A DNA stretch of 64,000 nucleotides from Delphinus delphis (taxonomy: Eukaryota; Chordata; Mammalia; Artiodactyla; Delphinidae): contig NC_082691.1 of NCBI RefSeq assembly GCF_949987515.2, positions 58,535,740-58,599,739 of the forward strand, read 5' to 3'. The notes beneath the pieces were generated by a model, which was given only the letters and a program-made list of their open reading frames with translations, was not told the DNA's origin and made no database searches. Shown in pieces: positions 32,406-44,043 of this stretch (its first letter is position 1; each line of letters opens with the position of its first letter). The position numbers were made by a program, and so were the translations under genes.

Positions 32406-33795
32406 TACTTTTGAACTCCCTTAAAACTTTCATAAGATTGCATACTTATTTATTAAAAGGAACACAAAGTAAAATCAGTAAAAACAGCAAGAAAACAAAT
32501 TGGCAGGGCAATGAAACAGTTATGCTCCTGGCAGAAAAGATGAAGGAAAGGAAGTATCCTAAATTGAGGACATAACAGAAGAGAGTTTGGTTGTGGAAAA
32601 AGTCCCAGATAAAAAGAGAAGAAAGGAAAGGTCAGAAGTAATGGCACAGACCATCCTCTCCTTTTCCAAACTTGAAGGCTGTCCTGATTTAATCTGGCAA
32701 AAGGAGGGAAACCAGCTCATCAGCATGCAATTGATGATTTGCTCAGCCTGCTGTCAGTGACAGCACTGTCTAAAGACACAGTGGAGAATGAGGAAAAACA
32801 GGCAAAATCCAGTGGGTAAGCCAAGAAGGCAAATCACTGAAAAAACATATACAGCAAAAAGACAGCACATTTGATGGTGTGATCTTGATTAATCCTAAGA
32901 TCGCTAAAGCTTTCATGTGTGGGGCTCCTGGGATGTATGATCCAAGTTTCTACTGCTATTGGAAGAATCCAATTCATAATATTTGTAGAGAATGAGCTGT
33001 TTTTTAAACATTACTTTTAGTTTCAGCAGGCATCTCTGCGTCTTCCTTTAATGGAAGGCATGCTGGGGTGATATTTATAACTCTTTCCTTATGCATGTTT
33101 ATTGCTTCGTTAGAAGCTGAGACCTACATTTTTCTGGGCTCTGCAGTATCCCAGGATTAGGGCAGATTTTGCCCCTTAGTCTGCAGTACTCTCTTTCAAG
33201 TACCCAGTAACTCTGTGCAACTGGTTCCAGCTTGTAACACGTCTGGAAATTTTTCAGGCTTTCAGGATCCACTAATTTTCTCCCAAATCATTAATTTTTA
33301 CATGTTTCTAAATTGTCAAGGACATGAGGTTATTACTAAGGTCAGTAGTGATAGGCAGTTAGAAATATAAGGGGGAGGGGGTTGGGAGACAGGGGTAGAG
33401 CAGTATCAAGAACATTCACCCATGTAAATTGCTGAGTAAGAAATTTTTTCTGCAATTCTAAAAACACAGTCTTTTAATTAAAGGCATACCAGTGAGTGTG
33501 GCAAACAGTATGGGGGATGTATTCAGACAGATTGCTATCCCTAGTCATAAATTTCACCTTCTTCAACCTCATCATGCATGTATAGGGCCTTTATATAACT
33601 TGAAGCACTTTAGATTCCATTCTAAATTTAAGCTATAAATTTCTAGAATAAACTAAGAAGAAAAGGGTTGAGAAAGAACGCACCCAGGAAGTAAAATACA
33701 TGAATATCTGGCTTCATATTGAATCCCTGAGTACTAAGAACGTGAAACTTTGAGACTTGGTAAATGGGATATGTACTATATGCAGCCAATTTTTA
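32406..33795. other. Unique DNA with two palindromes
   Basis: Repeat-free. 32717-32737 reads tcatca...tgatga around gcatgc, and 32749-32765 is a perfect odd palindrome, tgctgtca-g-tgacagca. The TGTCA/TGACA arms match the core bound by MEIS/PREP/TGIF-type homeodomain proteins. Function not shown. Confidence 0.45.
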
Positions 33796-33882
33796 ATGCT
33801 TTGTGGATGAGGAAACTAAGGCACAGAGAAGGTAAATGACTTGACAAAGACCATAGCTAGTATATAGCAAAGTAGACCATAA
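33796..33882 (-). mobile_element. MIR core fragment
   Basis: ggatgaggaaactaaggcac, agagaaggtaaatgacttga and caaagaccatagctag are the reverse complement of the MIR core. Confidence 0.7.
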
Positions 33883-33895
33883 AGAAGTGGTCTTC

Positions 33896-34012
33896 GTTTT
33901 TTTGCCTTACCATGCAGCTTGCAGGACCTCAGTTCCCCAACCAGGGATTGCACCCAGGACCTCAGAGGTAAAAGTGCAGAGTCCTAACCACTAGACCGCC
34001 AGGGAATTCCCT
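33896..34012 (-). mobile_element. CHR/tRNA-derived SINE, older short form
   Basis: Reverse strand agggaattccctggcggtct, B-box-like caatccctggttggggaact, tail side cgttttttt. Imperfect TSD agaagtggtcttc at 33883-33895 and agaagtgatcttc at 34013-34025; it lands next to the MIR. Confidence 0.92.
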
Positions 34013-34026
34013 AGAAGTGATCTTCT

Positions 34027-34390
34027 ATACTGAGTGCTTTGTATGTTCACTGTAACATATTTGTCCTTAAAAAATTGTGTATTCAGTGTAGGGTATATAA
34101 ACATGTCACACATGTAACAAGGTAACTGCAGATATATCAGTTAAACTTTCATGTCATTTTCTCTAGTATAAGAAAATATCAGGTTTACTATAAGCATCAA
34201 AAAACATAGATATCTCAGGAAAAACTAGAATTATAATTAAAGTTATAAGTGAGAAACATCATCTGAACCCGATTAATGTATAATAAAAATTCATCTTAGC
34301 CACACTGATTCAACTGAGAAAAGAATTCCAACCCAGAATCAAAATAGCAGGATAGTTGATGTTGATGTTGAAAGCATTTGCCCAATATGC
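34027..34390. other. Unique AT-rich DNA
   Basis: No gene or repeat recognised. Confidence 0.45.
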
Positions 34391-35045
34391 CCTGAGAAAA
34401 CCATAATTCAAAAAGAGTCATGTATCACAATGTTCATTGCAGCTCTATTTACAATGGCCAGGACATGGAAGCAACTTAAGTGTCCATTGACAGATGAATG
34501 GATAAAGAAGATGTGGCAGATATATACAATGGAATATTGCTCAGCCATAAAAAGAAACGAAATTGAGTTATCTGTAGTGAGGTGGATGGACCTAGAGTCT
34601 GTCATACAGAGTGAAGTAAGTCAGAAAGAGAAAAACAAATACCATATGCTAACACATATATATGGGATCTAAAAAAAAAAAAAAAAAACGTTCTGAAGAA
34701 CCTAGGGGCAGGACAGGAATAAAGACACAGACGTAGAGAATGGACTTGAGGACATGGGGAGGGGGAAGGGTAAGCTGGGACGAAGTGAGAGAGTGGCATG
34801 GACATATATACACTACCAAATGTAAAAGAGATAGCTAGTGGGAAGCAGCCACATAGCACAGGGAGATCAGCTCAGTGCTTTGTGACCACCTAGAGGGGTG
34901 GGATAGGGAGGGTGGGAGGGAGATGCAAGAGGGAGGGGATATGGGGATATATGTATACATATAGCTGATTCACTTTGTTATACAGCAGAAACGAACACAC
35001 CATTGTAAAGCAATTATACTCCAATAAAGATGTTAAAAAAAAAAC
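34391..35045 (+). mobile_element. L1 LINE 3' end, relatively young, 5'-truncated
   Basis: End of ORF2 plus 3'UTR: ttcattgcagctctatttac, caatggaatattgctcagcc, accatatgctaacacatata, gaagcagccacatagcacag, cattgtaaagcaattatact, ccaataaagatgtt and poly(A). Text is close to the active cetartiodactyl-type L1 pattern as I remember it. An 18-base A run at 34671-34688 interrupts the 3'UTR. No clear TSD. Confidence 0.9.
34430..34672 (+). pseudogene. L1 ORF2 extreme C-terminus
   Basis: 80-codon frame with the L1 C-terminal signature (YTMEYCSAIKRNEI, WMDLESVIQSEVSQKEKNKY). This is the normal end region of ORF2; endonuclease, reverse transcriptase and most of the cysteine-rich region are missing because of 5' truncation. 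Confidence 0.85.
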
Positions 35046-35054
35046 CAGGCAATT

Positions 35055-35220
35055 TTCATACTTTTTTTAATAGTTCATTTGTTTGTATTACTAAGCAGTA
35101 TTCCATTGTACGTATACCAAAATTTTTTTATCCATTCACTTGTTGATGAATATCTGAGTTGTTTACAGGTTTGTGCTATTATAAACAAAGCTACCGTGAA
35201 CACTTGTGTATGAGACAATG
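35055..35220 (-). mobile_element. L1M fragment
   Basis: Antisense L1: ctaagcagtattccattgta, tatccattcacttgttgatg, ttataaacaaagctaccgtg. Probably the pre-existing element into which the L1 at 34391 landed. Confidence 0.75.
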
Positions 35221-35224
35221 TGGC

Positions 35225-35342
35225 AAATGTTAGCTAACATTTGGTGAATATAGGTGTTGGGTATGTGGGTTCACTACACTATTCTTGCAACTTTTTTTAT
35301 GTTTGAAATTGTTTCAAAATAAAAACATACAAAATGGGGAAA
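35225..35342 (+). mobile_element. Possible L1M 3' terminus
   Basis: gtgttgggtatgtgggttca, atgtttgaaattgtttcaaa and ataaaaaca resemble an L1M 3' terminus. Short and diverged. Confidence 0.5.
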
Positions 35343-36670
35343 AAAAGAAAGTATTTGCCCTGCATTTGTGTCTTCATAGTGTTGCACCATCCAAATCTGC
35401 TGGACGTTATTTGGATAATCTGGAAAAGGACACCTAATTTCATTTTTTCTTCTTTGATTAAACTGCTGTATACAAGAGAACAGCTTCTACATTCCAGATG
35501 AGTTCCCGCATGATTGAGAAACCAATTCAAAGGAATGCTTCTTAAACTTACAGCAACTTAGCAACTCATTATTGTTAATATTCTCATTAAGCCATTCAAA
35601 ACTTTCTTGACATAAACAAAATTTCCTTTTTCTAATCAGTCAGCATATCTGAACATTAAAGCTTGTTTGATTTTCCCAGAATTTTGATTGGTTGTTTGCT
35701 CTGGGGATTTGGCTACTTTTATAAAGTTAATAGAGTTTGGGAAAGGTGCTGTAAGAAAGCTTCTGAGGATGCAATGAGTTTGTTTACCAAGTATTTCCAG
35801 GAAAAGATTTTGGTCAGTCGTTTGGGTGTTTTATCTAAGGATGCCCAAAATCTGAATGTCACAAATACATTCTTGCACATTTGATAAATGTTAAAAATTG
35901 GACTGGTTAAACTATATGAAATATTCATAACATTGTTCCTTATAAAACTGAATTCCAAGTTCCAGTTTAGCTTGCCAGAAACAAACCTCTGCTCAGCCTT
36001 TTGGCTGAGAATCTATCTCATGACCCAGTAAGGCAGCTCCCTCAGCAAAAGGTAGATATACTTAAGAGCCAGTAACCTAACTCTAAATTTGAAAATGAGA
36101 AAGAAAATCTTTAGGGCATGTACTCTCCTAAGATAATACAAAAAAGAATAAATAATAGCCCCATTTATTAAGTAGCTAGGCCCAAACACTTACTATTTAT
36201 TTCCTTAAAAAGTAGTAGCTGTTTTGTTAAATATACAAATTAAAAGAAAATCCTATTTTTATTTAATTCTTAAACAACCACAATTACTTCCAAATGAGAT
36301 GTGTGTACCTGTTCGGCACTGTACATCTCAAACGTTGGAATCAAACTGGACACCATCACCCTCCTTTCCTGTTCTACACTGATTTTCACATAGTACTTGC
36401 TTTTTATTACAATAATATACAAAAACCCAGCTTTACAAAGATATGAAATCAAAACAAATGTAGCATGAGCTAATGTGTGAATTATCTCAAGCTAGCATAT
36501 TTTGCCTGGTATCTGAAAGATGTCAAGTAGCACTGTACTTCCCTTAAAAATTTAAGATATCCTACAACTCTCCTGTGAGTTTACTGCAGCATCCCAAGGC
36601 ACCTTAGCACATGGGTTGGGAACTGTGAGACTATACTAATAACCCATTTCATGAATTATCAAAGTGAGAT
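35343..36670. other. Unique AT-rich DNA
   Basis: No gene. A 25-base U2-snRNA-5'-end-like string lies near 36003-36032 (ctgctcagccttttggctga) but the match does not continue. Several frames of 60-79 codons have no motif. Confidence 0.45.
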
Positions 36671-36687
36671 CAAAAATAGTTAAAGAA

Positions 36688-36889
36688 GGGCTTCCCTGGT
36701 GGCGCAGTGGTTGAGAGTCCGCCTGCCGATGCACGGGACAGGGGTTCGTGCCCCGGTCTGGGAAGATCCCATATGCCGCGGAGCGGCTAGGCCCGTGAGC
36801 CATGGCCGCTGAGCCTGCACGTCCGGAGCCTGTGCTCCGCAACGGGAGAAGCCACAACAGTGAGAGGCCCGCATACCACACACACAAAA
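36688..36889 (+). mobile_element. CHR-type SINE, short form, with triplicated target sequence
   Basis: Complete copy with cacacacaaaa before the A-tail. Target aaaaatagttaaagaa occurs before it (36672-36687) and twice in tandem after it (36890-36905 and 36909-36924). Confidence 0.95.
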
Positions 36890-36924
36890 AAAAATAGTTA
36901 AAGAAAAAAAAAATAGTTAAAGAA

Positions 36925-37244
36925 CTTTTCCAAGGTTATAAATCTAAGTATAAACTAAGCCAAAACAAGAAGTTGTGTTTAAAATGCTGAGAATTTAGCC
37001 CATTTCTTAAATTTAACTAAATGCCACAGATCTTGAATCTACAGAGTAAGCCTATGTGTATGGAACTACCTCCCAGGACATTCCTATCTTTGCACTTACT
37101 ACTAGATGATCTTCAACATATTGATAAAGAAACAAGGTCTGAAGAGGTAAGGGACTTGCCTAAGAGAACAGAAATAATTAAAGGACCAAAAGCAGCAACT
37201 TGTCTCCAGACCTATTGTCCAGGGCTTTTTTATTGTGCTATCTA
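36925..37244. other. Unique DNA
   Basis: No repeat recognised; the 74-codon frame at 37021-37245 has no family features. Confidence 0.4.
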
Positions 37245-37628
37245 AAATAAGGGTTACATTTTCCAGACTCCTCTGCAACTAGATATAGCCATATGACTAA
37301 TTTCTGGCCAATGGGATATAATTAGAAGTAATGTATGTAATTTCTGGCAAGTGTCCTTAAAGATAGGATATGTGCCCTTCTACCTGCTGGCTTAAATGAG
37401 AACATGAAGACTGGTGTTCAAGTTGCCATCTTGGACCATTAGGAGAAACACATATTGAGGGTGATGAAACAACAGTATAGAAGGATCTCGTGGATTCCTG
37501 CTGCTCTTGGGCCTCCTTATAAACTCTGGACTTCATTTATATAAGAAGGAAATACCTTCATATATTATTCAAGCCATTGTTATTTGAGGGTTTTTGTCAA
37601 TATACCAACTAAACCTAGTACTAATAAA
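37245..37628 (+). mobile_element. Solo LTR, ERVL/MaLR type (subfamily unsure)
   Basis: Order: cctctgcaactagatatagc, catatgactaatttctggcc, aatgggatataattagaag, gttgccatcttggaccatta, ctggacttcatttatata, aagccattgttatttgaggg, ccaactaaacctagtacta. This is the LTR pattern ending in 'aagccactgt...' common to MaLR/ERVL LTRs. No internal region beside it. Confidence 0.6.
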
Positions 37629-39523
37629 TACAGACTATCTTTACAACAATATAATAACACATAATATGCTTTAGAACAACTCATAGATTTCCACATTATG
37701 CATTTTAAATATGTAAAAAACTTAGGACACATAACTCTAGGGAGCTGTCAGAAATACATGCAACCACTCACTACCTCCTTGAGAATTAACATATTTCTTC
37801 ACACCCTATGCCTCACATGGAGATATATTTTATAAATCCAAATGATATTTGACTAAAATATATAAATAAGTTAATATGTTTTCAAAAGGGGAGACCTTCT
37901 CACATAAAATTGGTCCAGTTTAAAATGACAAATTGAACACTTTCATTTATCTCCACTCCCTCCCCAAACCCACTAATGAAGGTAGAGAGTTTTAAAGACA
38001 AACCCACAAGGAGAACAACAATAAGGGGAAGGGTGAAGTTGCAAAATTTTGGAATCTAGAAAGCAGATAAACACGCTGAAACTCCAAAAAGCTGAATCCT
38101 TAACTGTCGGGGGGGCTAGCTAAGAAGCAGCCTAATTGCTTCTAAGAACCCCCAAAAGGCCCAGGAATTGACGTCAAAAGCTGCTATGGAAGTGAAGAGG
38201 TGAATGTAGAGCTATTCCTTCCTCCATTCCATGCAACTGGACAATTTCCCCTTCCCAATCGCAGCAGAAGACAGGAGATTTATTCTCTGGAGAGGGTAAA
38301 ATAGAGGGACACTGGACTGGAGGAATCCAGGCACAGTGAGAGAGAAGTATCATACTAAAAACAGGGAGATTAATTAAAAGTTTGTATACTGAACTTTAAA
38401 ACTCTTAGCCTTCTTGCCCTATTCTAATCCCAGAATTCAACAGCCAGATTTATATCTTCTAAGAAGGAAATGCATGTTTCTTTTGGGGGAACTATGACCA
38501 GCCCAAGATGACAGACATAAAGATTCTGATACTGGGTGTTCTCCTACAAACAGCCTACAGTCAAGAGATCAACCTACAGAAAAGCTCAAAGTCAACAAGC
38601 TCTACTCATATGCTCAGAGCTTCCAACCATAATCTCACCATTCTTAATCACCAAAAGATGGCCAAGACATGAAAAAAAATCTCTAACGTGAAAGTCAAGT
38701 ACCAAAACAAAGAGAAAAAAGCAAGTTGGAAGAAACAGAGACTATGCTTAGAGAAGAAAACTTCCAAAACAGAAAGAAGATATCTTCTCTTATCAGATCT
38801 CAGAAAGATATGAGAATTTATTACATACATAAAAGAAAACTAGAATGCTTTTTTTATTAAAAAATCAGAAAAAAAAGAGATCTTGGAAATTAAAAATTGA
38901 AAAAAATCCATGGAGGGGTTGAGATCATATCCAAGAAAGGAGAGAAAAAAGACAAATAGATTTTTTTTAAGTGAGGAAAGATGAAAAGTGGAAGAGCACC
39001 AATTCAGGAAGTTCAAAATCTGCTAACAGAAGTTCCAAAAAGAGACTGGAGGAAATCGTTAAAGAAATAATACAAGAAACTTCTCAGCACTAGAGGACAT
39101 GAGTTTCCAGAATGAAAAGATCCATGGAGTACCTAGCACAATGGATAAAAATAGACCCACATCTTTATTTAAAAATATCATTATGAAACTTCAGAACCCT
39201 AGCACGAAGAAAGAGAATTTTTAAGATTTCAGATTTAAAAAAAAAACATATACATAAGATTAAGAATCAGAATGGTATCAGACTTCTCAATAACAATAAT
39301 GCAAGCTAGCAAACAATGAATAAATGCCTTCAAATTTTTAAATTTCAGACATTTAAATATGAAGGTGGAATAATGGATTTCAGTAATTCAAGTTCTCAAA
39401 AATTTTTACAAAGCTGTTAGAAGACATGATCTATCAAAATAAGAACGTGGAACAGAAAAAGACATGAAATCCAGGAAACCAGAGGATCCAACGCAGATGA
39501 TAAGCAAAGAGAATTTCCTGAAA

Positions 39524-39842
39524 CAGGGGTCAGCAAACCATAGCCCACAGCCGAATCCATCACGACACCTGTTTTTGTATGGCCCATGAGCTAAAAATGG
39601 TTTTTACATTTTCAAGCATTTTTAAAAATCAAAAGAATATTTTATGACACATAAGAATTATATGAAATTCAAATTTTAGTGTCCATAAAGTTTCATTAGA
39701 ACACAGTCACGCTCATTTGTGTATTGTCTATGACTGCTTTTGTGCTCTAATGACAAAGTTGAGTAAATGTGCGCAAGGCCATCTGGCCTAAAAAGCCCAA
39801 AATGTTTATTACCTGGCTCTTTATAGAAAAAGTTGACTTGCA
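39524..39842 (+). mobile_element. hAT-type non-autonomous DNA transposon
   Basis: Left end caggggtcagcaaaccatag; body gtatggcccatgagctaaaa, ttaatttt-poor middle, cataaagtttcattagaaca, tgtattgtctatgactgctt, cctggctctttatagaaaaa, right end gttga. This is the 'caggggtcggcaaac' repeat family of mammals. The terminal bases of the right end are decayed. Confidence 0.75.
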
Positions 39843-39870
39843 CTGGAGGATGGTTAAGAAAGATACTGAG

Positions 39871-40069
39871 GGCCTCCCTGGTGGCGCAGTGGTTGACAGT
39901 CCGCCTGCCGATGCAGGGGACACGGGTTCGTGCCCCGGTCTGGGAAGATCCCACATGCCGCGGAGCGGCTGGGCCCGTGAGCCATGGCCGCTGAGCCTGC
40001 GCGTCCGGAGCCTGTGCTCCGCAACGGGAGAGGCCACAACAGTGAGAGGCCCACGTACCGCCAAAAAAA
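39871..40069 (+). mobile_element. CHR-type SINE, short form
   Basis: Complete copy beginning ggcctccctggtggcgcagt. TSD aagaaagatactgag at 39856-39870 and aagaaagatatggga at 40070-40084. Confidence 0.95.
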
Positions 40070-40765
40070 AAGAAAGATATGGGAATAATAGCTAAACAGC
40101 AAGTGTAGACAGCAAATGGCCCAAGCTAGAACAAATCAGAAGGCCATAAGAGAGAAGTCTTCAAAAAAATAAAATTAATAAAATTGCTGAAGTGCTTCAA
40201 TGTGCTAAAAGGAGATTTGTACAACTTGGGAAGGATTAGGGGATAAATTGATTATATGTGCACAGAAAATTAAATGAAAAAAGAGCATTATTTAAAAAAT
40301 TATTTTTTTAATACTGGTACAGGAAGAAAAATTATAATAGTTTACTACATGGATCAGCTGAACTACATGGTTCAGCATTTATGTAGTCATAATAATGTAA
40401 GTACTGCATTAAACAAAATTACAATATAATTATATGAGGAAAATGGGGAAAGTAGAAAGGTACCAGGCAGGAATGGAGAATACTGATGGCAAGAAGAGTG
40501 AAAGATAAATTCTTATTTTCCACAAGGGGATGTCAATACATACTGCCTAAAAATTAAAAGTCAAGAAGTTATCAGTATGAGACATAGGGGTAAATACCAA
40601 GAGAAACAGCCAATAGCGTTAAAAGTGGTTGCCTCTAGTAATTGGGTAGTTATGGTAGTAGAAAGGGAGGGACAGACCTGCCATCAAAGTAAGGCTTGCA
40701 GAACTGTTTAATTTTTTAAACTATGTGCATGTATAACCTTGATTCAAATTAAAACTAAGTTTGAT

Positions 40766-41637
40766 ATATAACCCCCCCAAAAAAAATTTCTCACATAGAT
40801 TTCTGATTGTTTGGCTTGCTTTACCAGTTAAGCTTTTCAAATAATGTTATGGACACACCTGATTTGAAAATTTTCAACTGTTTAAGAAATAAAGATCATA
40901 TTTTACTTACTAACATAGGGTAGTAAGTAAAAGTGAAGAGATTTTTTAAAAATTATTATTTTTAAAGTGCTCAAACTTCCTTCATGCTGTTCTACTCTGT
41001 TTAGATCATTACTACTAAGAACTTATCTAAATATTAACCACTTCACTTGATCACATAAAACTACTTAAAAGATCTAATGGAAGGATGTTTATATTATAAA
41101 AGATAATATGGTCAGATACTTTATGTATGTAAGAATAAGCTATCTTATTAAACAGGTATTCCAAAGAAGGGCATGTACTAAGTACTTCTGGGTACTAGCT
41201 AAAAAATTTAAACAAATGTAAAATGAACACATTAATGTTACAATTATAAATAAATTAAGCAACGAAAATATTGCTAGTAATTAGACACTCAGTATATCCC
41301 AAATTTGTTTGTCAATATTATCTTTCAAAGTCACTCAAATTTGGCACATATTTTTTAAATGTCCTAGATTTTGTATGAATTGTACACAGGGCTTTTATTT
41401 GAGGATTTATACTGATACTTGACAACCAATTTAAAGCTGGCTTAATTCATAATTTTATTCCCTAATACACTTACCTTGGTATTCTCTGTTTTTCAGTTTT
41501 AACACTCTTCATCCAAACCATGATCAGTTTGGAGCAACTAGCATTTTAGCCAGGGAAATGGCTTACAAACTATTCCCTTTTACATCCACTTTCTAAAGAG
41601 AAAAAAATGCTATTTAGTTTAATACTAACTGTATTTT
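40766..41637. other. Unique AT-rich DNA
   Basis: No gene or recognised repeat. Confidence 0.45.
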
Positions 41638-41650
41638 AAAATTGTGCCTT

Positions 41651-41867
41651 GGGCTTCCCTGGTGGCGCAGTGGTTGAGAGTCCGCCTGCCGATGCATGGG
41701 ACACGGGTTCGTGCCCCGGTCTGGGAAGATCCCACATGCCGCGGGGCGGCTGGGCCCGTGAGCCATGGCCGCTGGGCCTGCGCATCCGGAACCTGTGCTC
41801 CGCAGCGGGAGAGGTCACAGCGGTGAGAGGCCCGCGTACCGCAAAAAAAATAAAAAATAAAAAAAAT
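41651..41867 (+). mobile_element. CHR-type SINE, short form
   Basis: Complete copy; body slightly richer in G/C (gcggggcggctgggcccgtg) and tail of a/taaaaaa units. TSD aaaattgtgcctt at 41638-41650 and 41868-41880. Confidence 0.95.
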
Positions 41868-41880
41868 AAAATTGTGCCTT

Positions 41881-43204
41881 GAATTCAGTTAGAAAATAAC
41901 TTTGAAAAATGAGAATGGCTAGGGGTGTGTACCTGCATCCCTAATTAGACTAGAATGGCTTTCTCTAAGGAGACAGCAGACACTCGCCCTGTGCTAAATG
42001 AAATGTAGCAATTGCTTCTCAAATCACCATCAAGAGAGCTTACACAATTTTATCGGACTATATTCTATTTCTGCTTTATGTTGTTGTTATATGGGAGCTA
42101 TACAGAAGTGTATATTCTATCACTGCGAAGGCTAGATAAAATAGTTTAACTACTACATCAAATTGGGGCATTATACATATAAATTGTCTGCTGCTGTCTG
42201 TAGATTATGTCTGTAAAAGATAAAAGCATTTTTCTTCTTTTAGAGAGAACACTCCCAGTGACTTCTTTGCCCCACATATAAATTATCTTTTAAGGGACCA
42301 GGTGCAATAGGCAAGGAATTGGCTGTCTTCCCAACCCAGCTTTGAGTTTTGATTTCTAAATGTACTTGTCGAGTTAGGAATCACAGAAATGCAGAATTTA
42401 AAGACCAAGTCAAGATTTGTTTCCCTGCACCTTTTGCCTTAGGGGACAGAAAAGGGTGGGGGATAGCGCTTTGGGAGAAGTCATCTGAATTTAAATGAAC
42501 TTAATTGCTTTTAGCGTGATCTCTCTGACTGAACAGGTGGCTCTGAGAATCCTGTGTCCCCAATGATCCATGTCAGTGTGAACATAAGAGAAACCTATAA
42601 TTTGGAAATCAGGTTAGACATGCAGGCAACTCTCCAGCTTTGGTCCAGATGCAGGATGAACATGATTCCACTGGAAGCATTTGTGTGGCGTGATTAAATA
42701 ATTAATATCCAGTAGAACACCAGTGCAACAGTGGCCCATACCTCTCAAATCATCTAGGTAGCAACCCCTGAAAGTGTAGGTCCACAGTGGCATGGGATCT
42801 TTGGGTAGAATTGACAATCCAGAAGTATTTTTTCGTTGACACAATTTTGAACTCTGAGAGGCCTGCTCCAGAGTATTCTTGAGAGGACAAGAAATTTCTA
42901 ACTACCTAGGAAATGCTTAGCCGGGGAGCTGGTTGGGATATTGCTCAGAGAAAGTAAAACTACCCTTTACTCTGGTTTGTGAACTTGCCACCATTATCCC
43001 TTCTTCATTCCTATGCTTAGCATGCTATAACCCGATGAGAAGATGCTTTTTAGATTCTCCTCTATTTAAGGAAGGCAGTGCAATCCCATGCTTTACTGAT
43101 GCGTTAAACTCGGGTCTATCTCCTGAAGTGACTTATAGCACAATCTCTCAGAATACTATTATCTTTTAGATACTGGTCAAGCTGGAAGTTGAAGAATGAG
43201 ACAG
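41881..43204. other. Unique DNA
   Basis: No repeat or exon recognised; frames of 76-78 codons without motifs. Start of the 9.6-kb interval without CHR SINEs. Confidence 0.45.
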
Positions 43205-43550
43205 AGCCTTTGCATTAGTTGTTCACTGACCTAGAATGCTCTTCCTATAGCTAGCTTCTCATTCTTCAGGTCTTTGTTTAAATGTCACCTTCTTAAAGAT
43301 ATCTATCATTACCATGCTTTATGAAGTAGATTCCTTCAACCTCCATCTCTAGTTATTATTTCATAGCACTCTGTTTATCTCCTTTATGAAATTATTACAG
43401 CCATAGTTATTTTAATTGTGTGCTTTTATCTCTGTCTCTCTCCCGCACTGAAACCTCACCTACCAGAAGCGTCATGAAGTACTGTATCTCCAGCACCTAG
43501 CAAGTACCTGGAAGACGAAAGGTACTGAATAAAATTTATGAATGAATGAC
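43205..43550 (+). mobile_element. L2 LINE 3' fragment
   Basis: ctagaatgctcttcctatag, caggtctttgtttaaatgtc, tagcactctgtttatctcct, agtactgtatctccagcacc, gtactgaataaaatttatga, all in L2 order. Confidence 0.85.
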
Positions 43551-43612
43551 TACTGAAGATTACAAAGTACCTTTACTTACAGTTTAAAATTTTAAATATT
43601 TTTTGGTCAGTG

Positions 43613-43850
43613 TTATCAGTTAGCTTTTACCATATTATTCAGCAATAACATCTCCAAAAAATTTCAGGACTTAAAAGAAGAAAGAGTATTTCTTGCTCAG
43701 TTTTTATGTGAGCTGCTGATTGGTTGTGGCTTTGCCCCAACCTCATGCCAAGGCCTCGTTTGAGGCAGTGGCTCCTATCTGATAATGCCCTGGGTCATCT
43801 CATTTTCATGGCAAAGGGAAAAGAGCAAGAGCTACTGGAAATATATTATA
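43613..43850 (-). mobile_element. Possible MaLR/ERVL LTR fragment
   Basis: cagttagcttttaccatatt, attcagcaataacatctcca and catggcaaagggaaaagagc look like a degraded antisense MLT1-type LTR. Low identity. Confidence 0.4.
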
Positions 43851-43854
43851 GTGT

Positions 43855-44043
43855 CTTTTTTCTTTTACTTTATTTACTTTTATTGAAGTACAGTTGATTT
43901 ACCATATTGTGTTAGTTTCAGGTGTACAGCAAAGTGATGCTGTTATTTTTTTTTCAGATTATTTTCCACTATAGGTTATTACAAGATATTGAATATAGTT
44001 CCCTGTGTTATACAGTAAATCCTTGTTGTTTATCTATATACAG
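43855..44043 (-). mobile_element. L1M 3'UTR fragment
   Basis: Antisense 3'UTR: acttttattgaagtacagtt, ttagtttcaggtgtacagca, aagtgatgctgtta, ttgaatatagttccctgtgt, tatacagtaaatccttgttg. A short repeat gtgtctt lies at both edges. Confidence 0.8.

Larger units (their letters stand above)
38200..40765 (+). mobile_element. HAL1 (half-L1) element, interrupted
   Basis: 38860-39520 reads like L1/HAL1 ORF1 (agacccacatcttta, atgaaacttcagaaccctag, agaatcagaatggtatcaga, gacatgaaatccaggaaacc, agaggatccaacgcag). It resumes after the insertions at about 40085 and ends with the HAL1-like terminus (ttaattttttaaactatgtg, aattaaaactaa) near 40755. A hAT element (39524) and a SINE (39871) split it. ORF1 is heavily broken; no ORF2 is expected in HAL1. 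The left boundary is approximate. Confidence 0.7.
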
